The position numbers and the translations under genes were made by a program. 42,297 nt of DNA. Origin: JAKORR01 sp964608495. GTDB taxonomy: Bacteria > Armatimonadota > Zipacnadia > Zipacnadales > FEN-943. This document shows, in pieces, positions 1 to 7,620 of this stretch; the stretch's first letter is position 1, and each line of letters opens with the position of its first letter. Below the pieces are notes generated by a model. The model saw only the letters and a list, made by a program, of their open reading frames with translations. It did no database searches and was not told the origin of the DNA. The stretch covers positions 1 to 42,297 of the forward strand of contig CAZSOQ010000008.1 in NCBI GenBank assembly GCA_964608495.1, read 5' to 3'.

Positions 1-196
1 CCCCCACGGCGCCGGCCGCCACCGGATCGCTCATCTCACCTCGCTGGGGCTGTTCCCAGGCGAGGAGATTCAGGTGCTCCAGAGCTCGCCCGCCTTCGTG
101 GTGCGGGTGGGCGGGACGACCCTGGCGCTCGACGCTGGGGTCGCGGCCTGCGTAAGAGTCCGCCGCACCACAGAGAGGGACCAGGCAGCGCCCTGA
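1..196 (+). CDS. FeoA-domain protein, C-terminal part (5' end outside window)
   Basis: Reading from base 2, an open frame encodes about 64 residues and ends at TGA 194-196. It matches the small SH3-like FeoA fold: the pattern I-x-L-x-x-LGLFPGEEIQVL, then a strand ending FVVRVGGTTLALD and a final V-R-V strand. FeoA domains occur as small cytosolic partners of the FeoB ferrous-iron transporter, or at the C-terminus of DtxR-type iron regulators; the N-terminus is missing, so these cannot be told apart. The following gene is a sugar permease 81 bp away, so there is no iron context inside the window. Family call from pattern recognition only. Confidence 0.6.
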   Translation, partial: PHGAGRHRIAHLTSLGLFPGEEIQVLQSSPAFVVRVGGTTLALDAGVAACVRVRRTTERDQAAP

Positions 197-277
197 GGAC
201 GACCCAAGGGCGGAGGCCGGTGTCGTCCGGTCACGGGCGGAAGACAGCCGCCCTCGCCTCCAGGCAGCGAGACGCCA

Positions 278-1270
278 ATGGCACCCGAGGCGCCTACCGA
301 AGAGAGACCAGCGGAGGCTGCCGGGCCCATACGGCCCCGGCAGCGCGCGTGGTCGCGCCATCTTGCGGCCTATGCCTTCCTCGCGCCGAACACGGCCGGC
401 TTCCTCGTCTTCACACTGCTGCCGGTCCTGGCGGCCATGCTTCTGTCCTTCGTGCGGTGGGACGCGATCACGCCCTGGCAGAAGGCCGAGTGGGTGGGCT
501 TGGCCAACTACGTGGACCTTCTGGCCTTCCATCGGGACGCGGCCACGGGTGACGTTGTCGCCAACGACGACCGCTTCTGGTACTACCTTTACAATACTGT
601 CTTCCTGATGCTGGGCGTCCCGATCGGGATGGTTCTCTCGCTCCTGACGGCCCTATTGCTGAACAGGCCACTGCGAGGCGTGCTGATCTTCCGCACGCTC
701 TTCTTCATCCCCACCGTCTGCTCGTCCGTGGCCGTGGCCGTTCTGTGGCGGTGGATCTACAGCCCCGAGTATGGCCTGCTGAACCAGGGCCTCACTGCGC
801 TGGGTATGCAGAGCCCTCCCTACTGGCTGAGCGACCCTGCCTGGGCCAAGCCCGCCCTGATCCTGATGGGCCTGTGGGTGGGTGTTGGGGGGTACAACTG
901 CATCCTGTACCTGGCGGGCCTCCAGAACATCCCCGGCGAGCTGTATGAGGTGGCCAAACTGGACGGCGCTGGATGGTGGGCCCGCTTGCGCTATGTCACG
1001 TGGCCCCAGTTGGCCCCGACCACCTTCTTCATCCTCGTCACCTCCATCATCTCCGGCTTCCAGGGCTACTTCGTGGGCATCCACGTCATGACCGGCGGTG
1101 GTCCAGCCGGCAGCACCACGACCCTTCTCTACTACATCTACCAGACGGCCTTCGCCTATCACACCATGGGCTACGCCGCCGCCCTGGCCATGGTCCTCTT
1201 CGTGATTGTGTTTGCGCTGACGCTGCTCAACTGGCGAAGAGGCAAGCGCTCGGTGGAGATCATGTACTAG
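278..1270 (+). CDS. Carbohydrate ABC transporter permease, MalF/UgpA type
   Basis: A 330-residue inner-membrane protein with six likely membrane segments, the first at about residues 31-54. It is one half of the membrane channel of a CUT1-family sugar importer. The cytoplasmic coupling (EAA) loop is clear at about residues 214-246: IPGELYEVAKLDGAGWW followed by W-P-x-L-x-P. This is the loop that docks on the ATPase subunit. The loop after the first membrane helix is longer than average and polar. It is followed 32 bp later by a MalG-type permease, so the two form a heterodimer. No solute-binding protein or ATPase gene adjoins them; CUT1 systems often share a distant MsmX-type ATPase. The ATG start has only a weak ribosome site. 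Confidence 0.9.
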   Translation: MAPEAPTEERPAEAAGPIRPRQRAWSRHLAAYAFLAPNTAGFLVFTLLPVLAAMLLSFVRWDAITPWQKAEWVGLANYVDLLAFHRDAATGDVVANDDRFWYYLYNTVFLMLGVPIGMVLSLLTALLLNRPLRGVLIFRTLFFIPTVCSSVAVAVLWRWIYSPEYGLLNQGLTALGMQSPPYWLSDPAWAKPALILMGLWVGVGGYNCILYLAGLQNIPGELYEVAKLDGAGWWARLRYVTWPQLAPTTFFILVTSIISGFQGYFVGIHVMTGGGPAGSTTTLLYYIYQTAFAYHTMGYAAALAMVLFVIVFALTLLNWRRGKRSVEIMY

Positions 1271-1302
1271 GCCGGCCTGGGGCGGAAGGCGCGAGCAATC
1301 GT

Positions 1303-2424
1303 ATGAAGCGACGACGGTCACTGTCGAGCCTGCTCTCGTACGCGCTGCTGGTGCTGGGCGGCGGCACCATGCTGCTGCCCCTGCTCTGGATGGTGTCCAC
1401 GTCGCTCAAGGATCCCAGCGCTGCGCTCGTCTATCCCCCGGAGTTCGTGCCCCGCGTCCAGGAGACCTGGACCGCCCCGGACACCGGTCGCGAGCTCCCA
1501 GTCTTCTGGGCCATCGTTGAGGGACGCCGCGTGAAGGTGGCTCGTCTGCGCATGGTGCAGGGACGAGCTGTGGTGCGTGTTCTGGACCCGTCCGCTCCCA
1601 GCCGCGAGCCAACTCAGGTTCCCCTGTACCGCGAGGAAGGGGGCAGACGGGCGGCGGCGCTGGTGCCCGTCAAAGACGTTCACCTGCGCTGGCGCAACTA
1701 CCCTGACGCCTGGCGCGCCATGAAGCTGGAGCGCGCGTGGATGGCCTTCGAGATCGGACCGCTGAGGTTCCCGGGCCTTCCCATCAGGGACGCCTTCCTG
1801 GCCTTCTACCTCAACTCGGTCATCGTCACCCTGGTGGTCACGCTCGGCTGTGTCGCCACGTCCAGCCTGGCGGGGTATGCCTTCGCCCGTCTGCGCTTCC
1901 CGGGCCGGGACAGCCTGTTCCTGGCCTACCTGGGCACCCTGATGGTGCCGCACGTGGTGACCATGATCCCGGTATTCATCTTGCTGCGCTCGCTGGGGCT
2001 CATAGATACCTACGCCGCCCTCATCCTGCCGGCCATGTTCTCGGCCTACGGCACCTTCATGCTGCGCCAGTTTTTCCTGAGCGTGCCGCGGGACGTGGAG
2101 GACGCCGCACACCTCGACGGCTGCGGCTCCTGGGGGGTCTACTGGCACGTCATCATGCCCCTCTCGAAGCCGGCGCTGGCGGCCCTGGGCACCTTCGTCT
2201 TCCTGTGGACATGGAACTCCTTCATGTGGCCGCTGATCGTCATCAACTCCACCGAGAAGATGCCGCTGATGCTGGGCCTGTACTCCTTCATGGGCCCTCA
2301 CAGCGCCGAGTGGGAGCTTCTGATGGCTGCCTCGGTGATGGTCATGGGGCCGGTCATCCTGGTGTTCCTGCTCGGGCAGAGGTACTTCGTGCAGGGGATC
2401 ATGCTCACCGGCATGAAGGGATAG
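1303..2424 (+). CDS. Carbohydrate ABC transporter permease, MalG type, with large extra loop
   Basis: A 373-residue partner of the preceding permease. ATG 1303 is chosen because it directly precedes a basic n-region and the first membrane helix (MKRRRSLSSLLSYALLVLGG) and has GGAAGG upstream; the frame is open further upstream but there overlaps the first permease. The EAA loop is at about residues 262-290 (VPRDVEDAAHLDGCGSWGVY, then P-L-S-K-P). MalG-type subunits are usually about 275-300 residues. Here about 100 extra residues lie between the first and second membrane helices (about 45-150), rich in charged residues and beta-strand-like, and expected on the outer face of the membrane. The rest of the protein is typical. 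Confidence 0.9.
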   Translation: MKRRRSLSSLLSYALLVLGGGTMLLPLLWMVSTSLKDPSAALVYPPEFVPRVQETWTAPDTGRELPVFWAIVEGRRVKVARLRMVQGRAVVRVLDPSAPSREPTQVPLYREEGGRRAAALVPVKDVHLRWRNYPDAWRAMKLERAWMAFEIGPLRFPGLPIRDAFLAFYLNSVIVTLVVTLGCVATSSLAGYAFARLRFPGRDSLFLAYLGTLMVPHVVTMIPVFILLRSLGLIDTYAALILPAMFSAYGTFMLRQFFLSVPRDVEDAAHLDGCGSWGVYWHVIMPLSKPALAALGTFVFLWTWNSFMWPLIVINSTEKMPLMLGLYSFMGPHSAEWELLMAASVMVMGPVILVFLLGQRYFVQGIMLTGMKG

Positions 2425-2562
2425 GCGACGGGGGAGGCGGCGCCGTCCGCTCCACGACGGCTGACTGGGAGTCGCCGCGTTGAGAGGCCGGCTCCTTCCC
2501 GGCGGCGGGAACCCAGGCATCCGCGGCGTGCCGCCCCGGCGGCTATCAACCTCGGCGGGCTA

Positions 2563-2592
2563 TTGCGCGGGACGTGGACTGTGCTGTATAAG
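2563..2592 (+). promoter_or_regulatory. Possible sigma70 promoter for the spermidine-synthase-like gene
   Basis: TTGCGC at 2563-2568 and TATAAG at 2587-2592 are separated by 18 bp, in the 268-bp gap before the gene starting at 2693. The -35 match is only moderate. The rest of the gap shows nothing else. Confidence 0.3.
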
Positions 2593-2692
2593 GCGGCGAA
2601 GCGGCGCTGCAGGTCAGCCGGTCGCACTCCCCTGCCTGCAGCTCGCGGCAAGCCCATATCACGACGCAGTGGAGCAGGGAGTCCTGTGTGCC

Positions 2693-5659
2693 ATGGCAAG
2701 TGGCCATGCGGCGTCCGCGGCCACGCGTCGCAGGGAGGAGCCGCCGGTCCTGATCGGCCTCCTCGCACGACACTGGCAGACGGTCATCCTGGGCTGCTTC
2801 TTCCTGTCCGGCGCGACAGGGCTGATCTATGAAGTCGTCTGGTCGCGTCGGCTGACGCTCATCTTCGGGGCCACGGTCCTGGCGGTGAGCACGGTCCTGG
2901 CGGTGTTCCTCGGCGGCCTGGCGGTCGGGAGTCTGATCTTCGGCCGCATCGCCGACCGCCGACGGGACCCCCTCAGGACCTACGCGCTGCTTGAGGGCGC
3001 CGTGGGCCTTGTCTGCTTCGCAACGCCCTGGCTCTTCGTCGTCGTCGAGCGCTCCTACACTCACCTGCATCCGCTGGTTGCCGATCACCTCTGGCTTGTG
3101 AGGCTGGTGCGGTTCGCGCTGTGCGCGCTGGTTCTGTTCATCCCGACCGTGCTGATGGGCGGCACGCTCCCGGTGCTCAGTCGAGCCGTGGTACAGAGTC
3201 TGCCGCAGGTTGGGCGGCAGGTCGCGCGGCTGTACGGGACCAACACGCTGGGCGCGGTCGCCGGCGCCGCGGGCGCGGGATTCCTCCTGATACCCACGGT
3301 GGGCATCACCTCTACCATCTACCTGGCCGCCCTGCTCAACCTGGGCATCGCCGTGGTGGCGCTGGCTCTTCACGCGGCGCAGGGGGAGGCGAGCGCGCCG
3401 GCGTCGTCGGCGGAGGACGCGCCGGCCTTGGCCCCCTCGGCGCGGGTGGCCTATGGCGGGTTTCTGCTGGCCTATGCGCTCTCGGGAGCGGCGGCGCTGA
3501 TCTACGAGGTGGCCTGGACGCGCGTGTTGTCCCTCGCCTTCGGCACGACCACCTACGCCTTCTCCGCGATGCTGGCCGCCTTCCTGCTCGGCCTGGGGCT
3601 GGGGAGCATCGTGCTAGCCTCGCCGCGGCTGGTCCGGCTGGAGGGGATGAAGACGCCGTTGCTCTGGTTCGGCGTGGTCGAGGTGGCCATCGGCGCGTCG
3701 GTCACCTTGCTTACCCCGGTGCTGGACCGACTGCCGCTGAGCTTCCTGGCGCTGTTCCGCCACCTCGGCCCGCGGTTCTGGGCCCTACAGGCCGCCGAGA
3801 TGGGCACCTGCGTAGCCGTGATGCTGCTGCCCGCGGCCCTGATGGGTCTGGCCTTCCCCTTGGTGACCCACATCGCCACTGACACCCTGGGGGCATTGGG
3901 ACGGCGTCTGTCGGCGGTATACGCCGCCAACACGCTGGGCACCGTGCTGGGCTCGGCCGGCGCGGGCTTCCTGCTGATCCCGGCGGTGGGCGTGCGCGCG
4001 ACCATTGCCGTGGGTGTCGCACTGAACCTGCTGGTGGGGCTGGCGTACCTGGTGGGCTTCGGCCGAGCCCGACCCAGCGTGGCCGGCCTGGGGCTGGCCT
4101 GTGCTGCGGCGGCTGTGCTTGGCTGGGTCCTGCTGCCCGACTGGAACAAGCACATTCTCACCAGCGGCGCCTACATCTACCCGGGCTACTACCTGAGAGG
4201 CGATGCCGTGGCCACGATGGAGGAGAAGGAGATCCTCCACTACCGCGACGCCCTGACCGGGACCATCAGCGTGACACGCGTGAGCCTGCCGGTCTGCCCC
4301 GAGCCGGTGATAAGCCTGCAGATCAACGGTAAGACGGACGCCTCGACGATGGACCTGAGCACTCAGCTCATGCTCGCCCACCTTCCCGCCCTGCTACAGC
4401 CCGAGCCTCGCACTGCTCTGGTGGTCGGCCTGGCCAGCGGGTGCACTGTCGGTGCCCTGGGTCTGCACCCGGAGGTCCGGCACATTGACTGTGTGGAGAT
4501 CGAGCCCGAGATGGCGCGGGTGACGGACTTCTTCCGGCACGTGAACCACGATTGCCTGAAGGACCCACGCGTGAGCCTGGTGTTCGACGACGCACGCAAC
4601 TTCGTGCGCGTGACGCCCCGCAGGTACGATCTGATAACGTCGGAGCCGTCGAACCCGTGGATCAGCGGCGTCGCGAACCTCTTCACCAGGGAGTACTTCG
4701 CCCAGTGCCGGGCATGCCTATCGCCGGGGGGCATGTTCTGCCAATGGATCCCGGTATACAACCTGGCCCCCTGGGACCTGCAGTGCGTCATGGCCACCTT
4801 CCAGGAGGTCTTCCCCAACTGCTCGCTGTGGCTGTTCCCGGCGCTGCCCTCGGACGCCTACCTGGTGGGCACGCTTGGCTCCGAGGCCGTGGACGTGACG
4901 CGACTGACCAGGCGGGCCCGACGGCCCGCCATCGCCGCGGACCTGAAAGCGAGCGGCCTCCGGGATGTCTGGGACATCCTGGCCGGCCGGGTCTTGGGAG
5001 CGGAGGCCATAGCGGCGGCCTCCCGGGGCGCACCGCTCAACACCGATGACCTGCCCGTGCTCGAGTTCACCAGCCCGCTGGTACTGCACACGACCATCCC
5101 GCGGAGCACGATGCTGCAGGTGATCGGGGTGGCCCAGCACACCCAGACTCCTCTCTCGGTGTGCGGAGAGCAGGTCGGAAAGGCGTACCGGTCGGACCTG
5201 ACAGGCCTGCGGCTGGGCCCTCCCTTCTCACGACCGACCCGCGAGCTGCTTGACGTGCGTCGCGACCCTAGGGGCCTCACCGGAGCGCCGGACGGTGGCT
5301 GGGCGCACGTTGCGGCGCACCTGGTCTGCGGCCTGGGCCCGGCTCAGGCCGATATCTACGCCTGGCGCGCCGACCTCCCATCGGGCGAGGACGTCCCCGA
5401 CGTTCCCCAGCGCGAGCCGGACAGCGTGCTGAGCGTGAGCGGCCATGAGACGGGCCTTTGGCAGACGCTGGACGGGACGCGTGTGGTCGGGTGGGTCGCC
5501 CGGTGGAGCTGTCCGTCCCAGGGTCGGGCCTACATGATCGTGGCTCGAGCGGACGGCGCGGGCAGACTCAGTGCGGCGAAGGACGCTCTGGCGCACACGG
5601 TCTGCTGTGGCGGCGGGCCGGCGACCGGGCTTCAGGACCAGGAGGTGCAGGACAAGTGA
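2693..5659 (+). CDS. Membrane-bound spermidine-synthase-like protein with duplicated membrane half
   Basis: A 988-residue protein; ATG 2693 is chosen for the GGAGCAGGGA stretch 12 nt upstream. Two homologous membrane blocks follow each other. Each opens with SGA(T/A)(G/A)LIYEV(V/A)W(S/T)R and closes with NTLG-x-V-x-G-x-AGAGFLLIP-x-VG (about residues 40-225 and 260-450). Next comes a Rossmann methyltransferase-like domain (about 570-740) with the signature TSEPSNPWISGVANLFTREY. This is the fused MFS/spermidine-synthase-like family. Classical aminopropyltransferases have a catalytic Asp where this one reads SEPSNPW, so polyamine synthesis should not be assumed. The last 200 residues are an unrecognised extension with a W-x-CP-x-x-x-R segment and a terminal H-T-V-C-C. 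It overlaps the next gene by 4 nt. Confidence 0.85.
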   Translation: MASGHAASAATRRREEPPVLIGLLARHWQTVILGCFFLSGATGLIYEVVWSRRLTLIFGATVLAVSTVLAVFLGGLAVGSLIFGRIADRRRDPLRTYALLEGAVGLVCFATPWLFVVVERSYTHLHPLVADHLWLVRLVRFALCALVLFIPTVLMGGTLPVLSRAVVQSLPQVGRQVARLYGTNTLGAVAGAAGAGFLLIPTVGITSTIYLAALLNLGIAVVALALHAAQGEASAPASSAEDAPALAPSARVAYGGFLLAYALSGAAALIYEVAWTRVLSLAFGTTTYAFSAMLAAFLLGLGLGSIVLASPRLVRLEGMKTPLLWFGVVEVAIGASVTLLTPVLDRLPLSFLALFRHLGPRFWALQAAEMGTCVAVMLLPAALMGLAFPLVTHIATDTLGALGRRLSAVYAANTLGTVLGSAGAGFLLIPAVGVRATIAVGVALNLLVGLAYLVGFGRARPSVAGLGLACAAAAVLGWVLLPDWNKHILTSGAYIYPGYYLRGDAVATMEEKEILHYRDALTGTISVTRVSLPVCPEPVISLQINGKTDASTMDLSTQLMLAHLPALLQPEPRTALVVGLASGCTVGALGLHPEVRHIDCVEIEPEMARVTDFFRHVNHDCLKDPRVSLVFDDARNFVRVTPRRYDLITSEPSNPWISGVANLFTREYFAQCRACLSPGGMFCQWIPVYNLAPWDLQCVMATFQEVFPNCSLWLFPALPSDAYLVGTLGSEAVDVTRLTRRARRPAIAADLKASGLRDVWDILAGRVLGAEAIAAASRGAPLNTDDLPVLEFTSPLVLHTTIPRSTMLQVIGVAQHTQTPLSVCGEQVGKAYRSDLTGLRLGPPFSRPTRELLDVRRDPRGLTGAPDGGWAHVAAHLVCGLGPAQADIYAWRADLPSGEDVPDVPQREPDSVLSVSGHETGLWQTLDGTRVVGWVARWSCPSQGRAYMIVARADGAGRLSAAKDALAHTVCCGGGPATGLQDQEVQDK

Positions 5660-6978
5660 GCAATGCACAGGCGAGCCCCACGGTCCACCTGGTCGGTGCC
5701 ATCGCCGCTCAGGACCTCTGCGCCGAGACGCTGCGCATTGGGGACCTGGACGGGGACGGTGCGCCGGACCTGCTGTTCGTCCAGAGCGTGCACGGCACGC
5801 GGGAGATTACCTGCCTGACGGCCGTGGCCCTGGGGGGCGACGTGCTGTGGCAAGTGGGCACGCCGGACGCGAAGAACGCCCTGGTCTACAGTGACCTGCC
5901 CGTGCAGGTGTACGACTGGGATGGGGACGGGCGGACCGAGGTGCTCTACGTGCGCCAGGCGCAGTACCTGGAGGTCCACGACCCGAGCCTGTGGTACAGG
6001 GAGCGCGCCAGGCGGTACGGCGGCGAGACGACCATGGTGGTGCTGGACGGCACCACGGGCGAGGAGAAGACGAGCCTCCCTCTTCCGGCTCCCGCGGACG
6101 ACTGCATCCTGTTCGTGGACCTCACGGGGCGCGGACGCCGGCAGGACTTCGTCGTCAAGGACCGTTACTGGAACCTGTGGGGCGTGTCGGCGGAGGGACG
6201 AGTGCTCTGGCACTGGGAGGGCTCGACGGGTCACTACCCGGCCTATGGGGACGTGGATGGGGACGGGCGGGATGAGATCTTCGTGGGCTTTGCCCTGATA
6301 GACCACGACGGCACGGTCCTGTTCGAGCACGACTGCGGCGGCTCGCATCAGGACGCGGCGTACATGGTGCGGCTCCCGGACGGCTCCTGGAGGCTGGCCT
6401 TCGGCAACCACGGCGTCCACTGCCTTGCGCCCGACGGGACCGAGCTGTGGAGCCACCCCCTGCAGGAGGCCCAGCACGTGGTCGCCGGCCGCTTCCGGCC
6501 GGAGCTGGGGCCCGTGCAGTTCATGGTGATTGACCGGGGCCAGCCGCGGCCCGAGGGGGACAGGTGGCCCGGCGTCCTGTACCTGTATGACCTGGAGGGC
6601 AGGGAGGTGTGGCGCCGCGAGCAGCCCGCGGGAAGCTGGTGCGCCTCGTGCGTCGAGATTGACTGGTCCGGCGCGGGGGAGCCGCGCGAGGTGCTCGTGT
6701 CGAGCCGCGGGCCGGGTCAGCCGGCGGCGATCCACGATGGCTGGGGGGAGATCGTGGACCTGCTGCCCGTGGCCCATGCGCCTCACCCCACCGAGGGGGC
6801 GGCGGCGGAGTACTACGACGCGGAGGTAGAGTACTGCTACGCCGCGCGGGCCGACGTGTGGGGGGACAGCCGGCAGGAGGCGATCTTGTTCGGAGCGTGG
6901 GGCGCGAGCATCTGGTCCAACGCGCGGCCGCTGGCCGTGCCGACGCTATACAACAACACGCTCTACCCGGGCATGTGA
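5656..6978 (+). CDS. FG-GAP/VCBS beta-propeller protein, PL11-like, translationally coupled
   Basis: A 440-residue protein. GTG 5656 overlaps the upstream stop (GTGA) and has a full AGGAGGTG ribosome site at 5640-5647, which decides the start. Calcium-loop motifs of FG-GAP repeats are visible: LDGDGAPDLLFV (near residue 30), WDGDGRTEVLYV (near 90) and DVDGDGRDEIFVG (near 200). Several strands (YWNLWGVSAEGRVLW, then DHDGTVLFEHDCGG) recall the eight-bladed propeller of family PL11 rhamnogalacturonan lyases, but I cannot show the catalytic site, so the activity is open. There is no signal peptide at this start, which is odd for this family. Coupling to the membrane synthase-like protein suggests equal amounts of both proteins. 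Confidence 0.8.
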   Translation: MSNAQASPTVHLVGAIAAQDLCAETLRIGDLDGDGAPDLLFVQSVHGTREITCLTAVALGGDVLWQVGTPDAKNALVYSDLPVQVYDWDGDGRTEVLYVRQAQYLEVHDPSLWYRERARRYGGETTMVVLDGTTGEEKTSLPLPAPADDCILFVDLTGRGRRQDFVVKDRYWNLWGVSAEGRVLWHWEGSTGHYPAYGDVDGDGRDEIFVGFALIDHDGTVLFEHDCGGSHQDAAYMVRLPDGSWRLAFGNHGVHCLAPDGTELWSHPLQEAQHVVAGRFRPELGPVQFMVIDRGQPRPEGDRWPGVLYLYDLEGREVWRREQPAGSWCASCVEIDWSGAGEPREVLVSSRGPGQPAAIHDGWGEIVDLLPVAHAPHPTEGAAAEYYDAEVEYCYAARADVWGDSRQEAILFGAWGASIWSNARPLAVPTLYNNTLYPGM

Positions 6979-7072
6979 GCGGCGGGCGAGTCTCGGCTGG
7001 CTCGCCCCGGGCCGCCATCGGCAGGGCCGGCACCAGGGCGAGGGGAGATAGGGGAGATGCACAAGTCCGTGA

Positions 7073-7102
7073 TTGACAGTGGGAGACAGGGATGGGTATA
7101 CT
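7073..7102 (+). promoter_or_regulatory. Sigma70 promoter of the T-box/leuA unit
   Basis: A perfect -35 box TTGACA (7073-7078) and a TATACT -10 box (7097-7102) are 18 bp apart. Transcription would start near 7109, just before the T-box leader. This is one of the two best promoter matches in the window. Confidence 0.8.
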
Positions 7103-7108
7103 CACGTC

Positions 7109-7420
7109 ACAACTACATACGCAAAGGCGTTGACGGGGAGTAGTAGGCGGCCCCCGGCGACCGTAGAGAGCCCGCCCAAGTCTGGAAGGTGGGCGTCGCC
7201 GTCCGCTGAACTCGCCCCTGAGCCGCGTGCTGAAAGGCCCCCGTGGGCCGAGTAGGTGGCGACGGATCTCCCGCCGTTAGAAGGGAGTCGGCATCGTGCC
7301 CGGTCCGCCTTGGCGGACGGGGCGCTGCGCCGGACAGAGCGGGTCGCCGTGAGGCGGCCAAGAAGAGTGGTACCACGGAGTGCCTTCGCCCTCCGTCTCT
7401 TTGTGAGACGGAGGGCTTTT
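7109..7420 (+). promoter_or_regulatory. Leucine T-box riboswitch leader
   Basis: This leader senses uncharged tRNA-Leu and controls read-through into leuA. Stem I: lower helix GGGG 7135-7138 with CCCC 7215-7218; specifier loop AGTAGTA (7139-7145) facing TGAACTCG (7207-7214); upper helix GCGG 7147-7150 with CCGC 7203-7206. The specifier codon is CTC (7211-7213, Leu) after GAA, as usual in T-boxes. The AGAGAG motif is at 7165-7170. The T-box sequence AGAGTGGTACCACGG is at 7364-7378; its TGGT (7368-7371) can pair with a tRNA 3' end ACCA, fitting discriminator A of tRNA-Leu. ACGGAG (7375-7380) pairs with CTCCGT (7391-7396) as antiterminator, in competition with the terminator. All of this is seen in the sequence; function follows from the family. 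Confidence 0.93.
7388..7420 (+). terminator. T-box intrinsic terminator
   Basis: A 12-bp perfect hairpin, GCCCTCCGTCTC (7388-7399) with GAGACGGAGGGC (7405-7416), loop TTTGT, followed by TTTT. Its left arm is shared with the antiterminator. Confidence 0.9.
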
Positions 7421-7494
7421 GGGTATGGGACGTGCTCGCCATGAGCTACGGCAGACACAAGAGCCGTACAACACACGTGGGAGGTGAGGAAGAC

Positions 7495-7620
7495 ATGCTC
7501 CGTCAGTCCAGTGACGAAGCTGACCTGAGTGACCTTAGCGCGCTTGAGCGCGCCGACTACCTCCCGCTGTTGCCGGCGAGAGATCCCTGGAGCGAAAGAC
7601 AATGGGCAGACGCATCGTAG
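7495..7620 (+). CDS. Small ORF between T-box terminator and leuA (41 aa)
   Basis: ATG 7495 is preceded by a perfect GGAGGTGA (7480-7487) with 7-nt spacing, a stronger site than that of leuA. The ORF encodes 41 residues, acidic in its first half (MLRQSSDEADLSDLSALERA) with 7 Leu. It runs 19 nt past the leuA ATG in another frame and stops at TAG 7618-7620. It is open upstream to ATG 7441, but only 7495 has a ribosome site. It could be a coupling peptide that delivers ribosomes to leuA, or a small protein in its own right. No family recognised. Confidence 0.5.
   Translation: MLRQSSDEADLSDLSALERADYLPLLPARDPWSERQWADAS

Noticed and set aside
5458..5655. N-terminal extension of the FG-GAP protein
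   Set aside because: It overlaps the end of the upstream gene in another frame; GTG 5656 has a perfect ribosome site.
7243..7620. 125-codon open frame crossing the T-box terminator
   Set aside because: Its first half lies in the structured leader; only the part from 7495 has a ribosome site.
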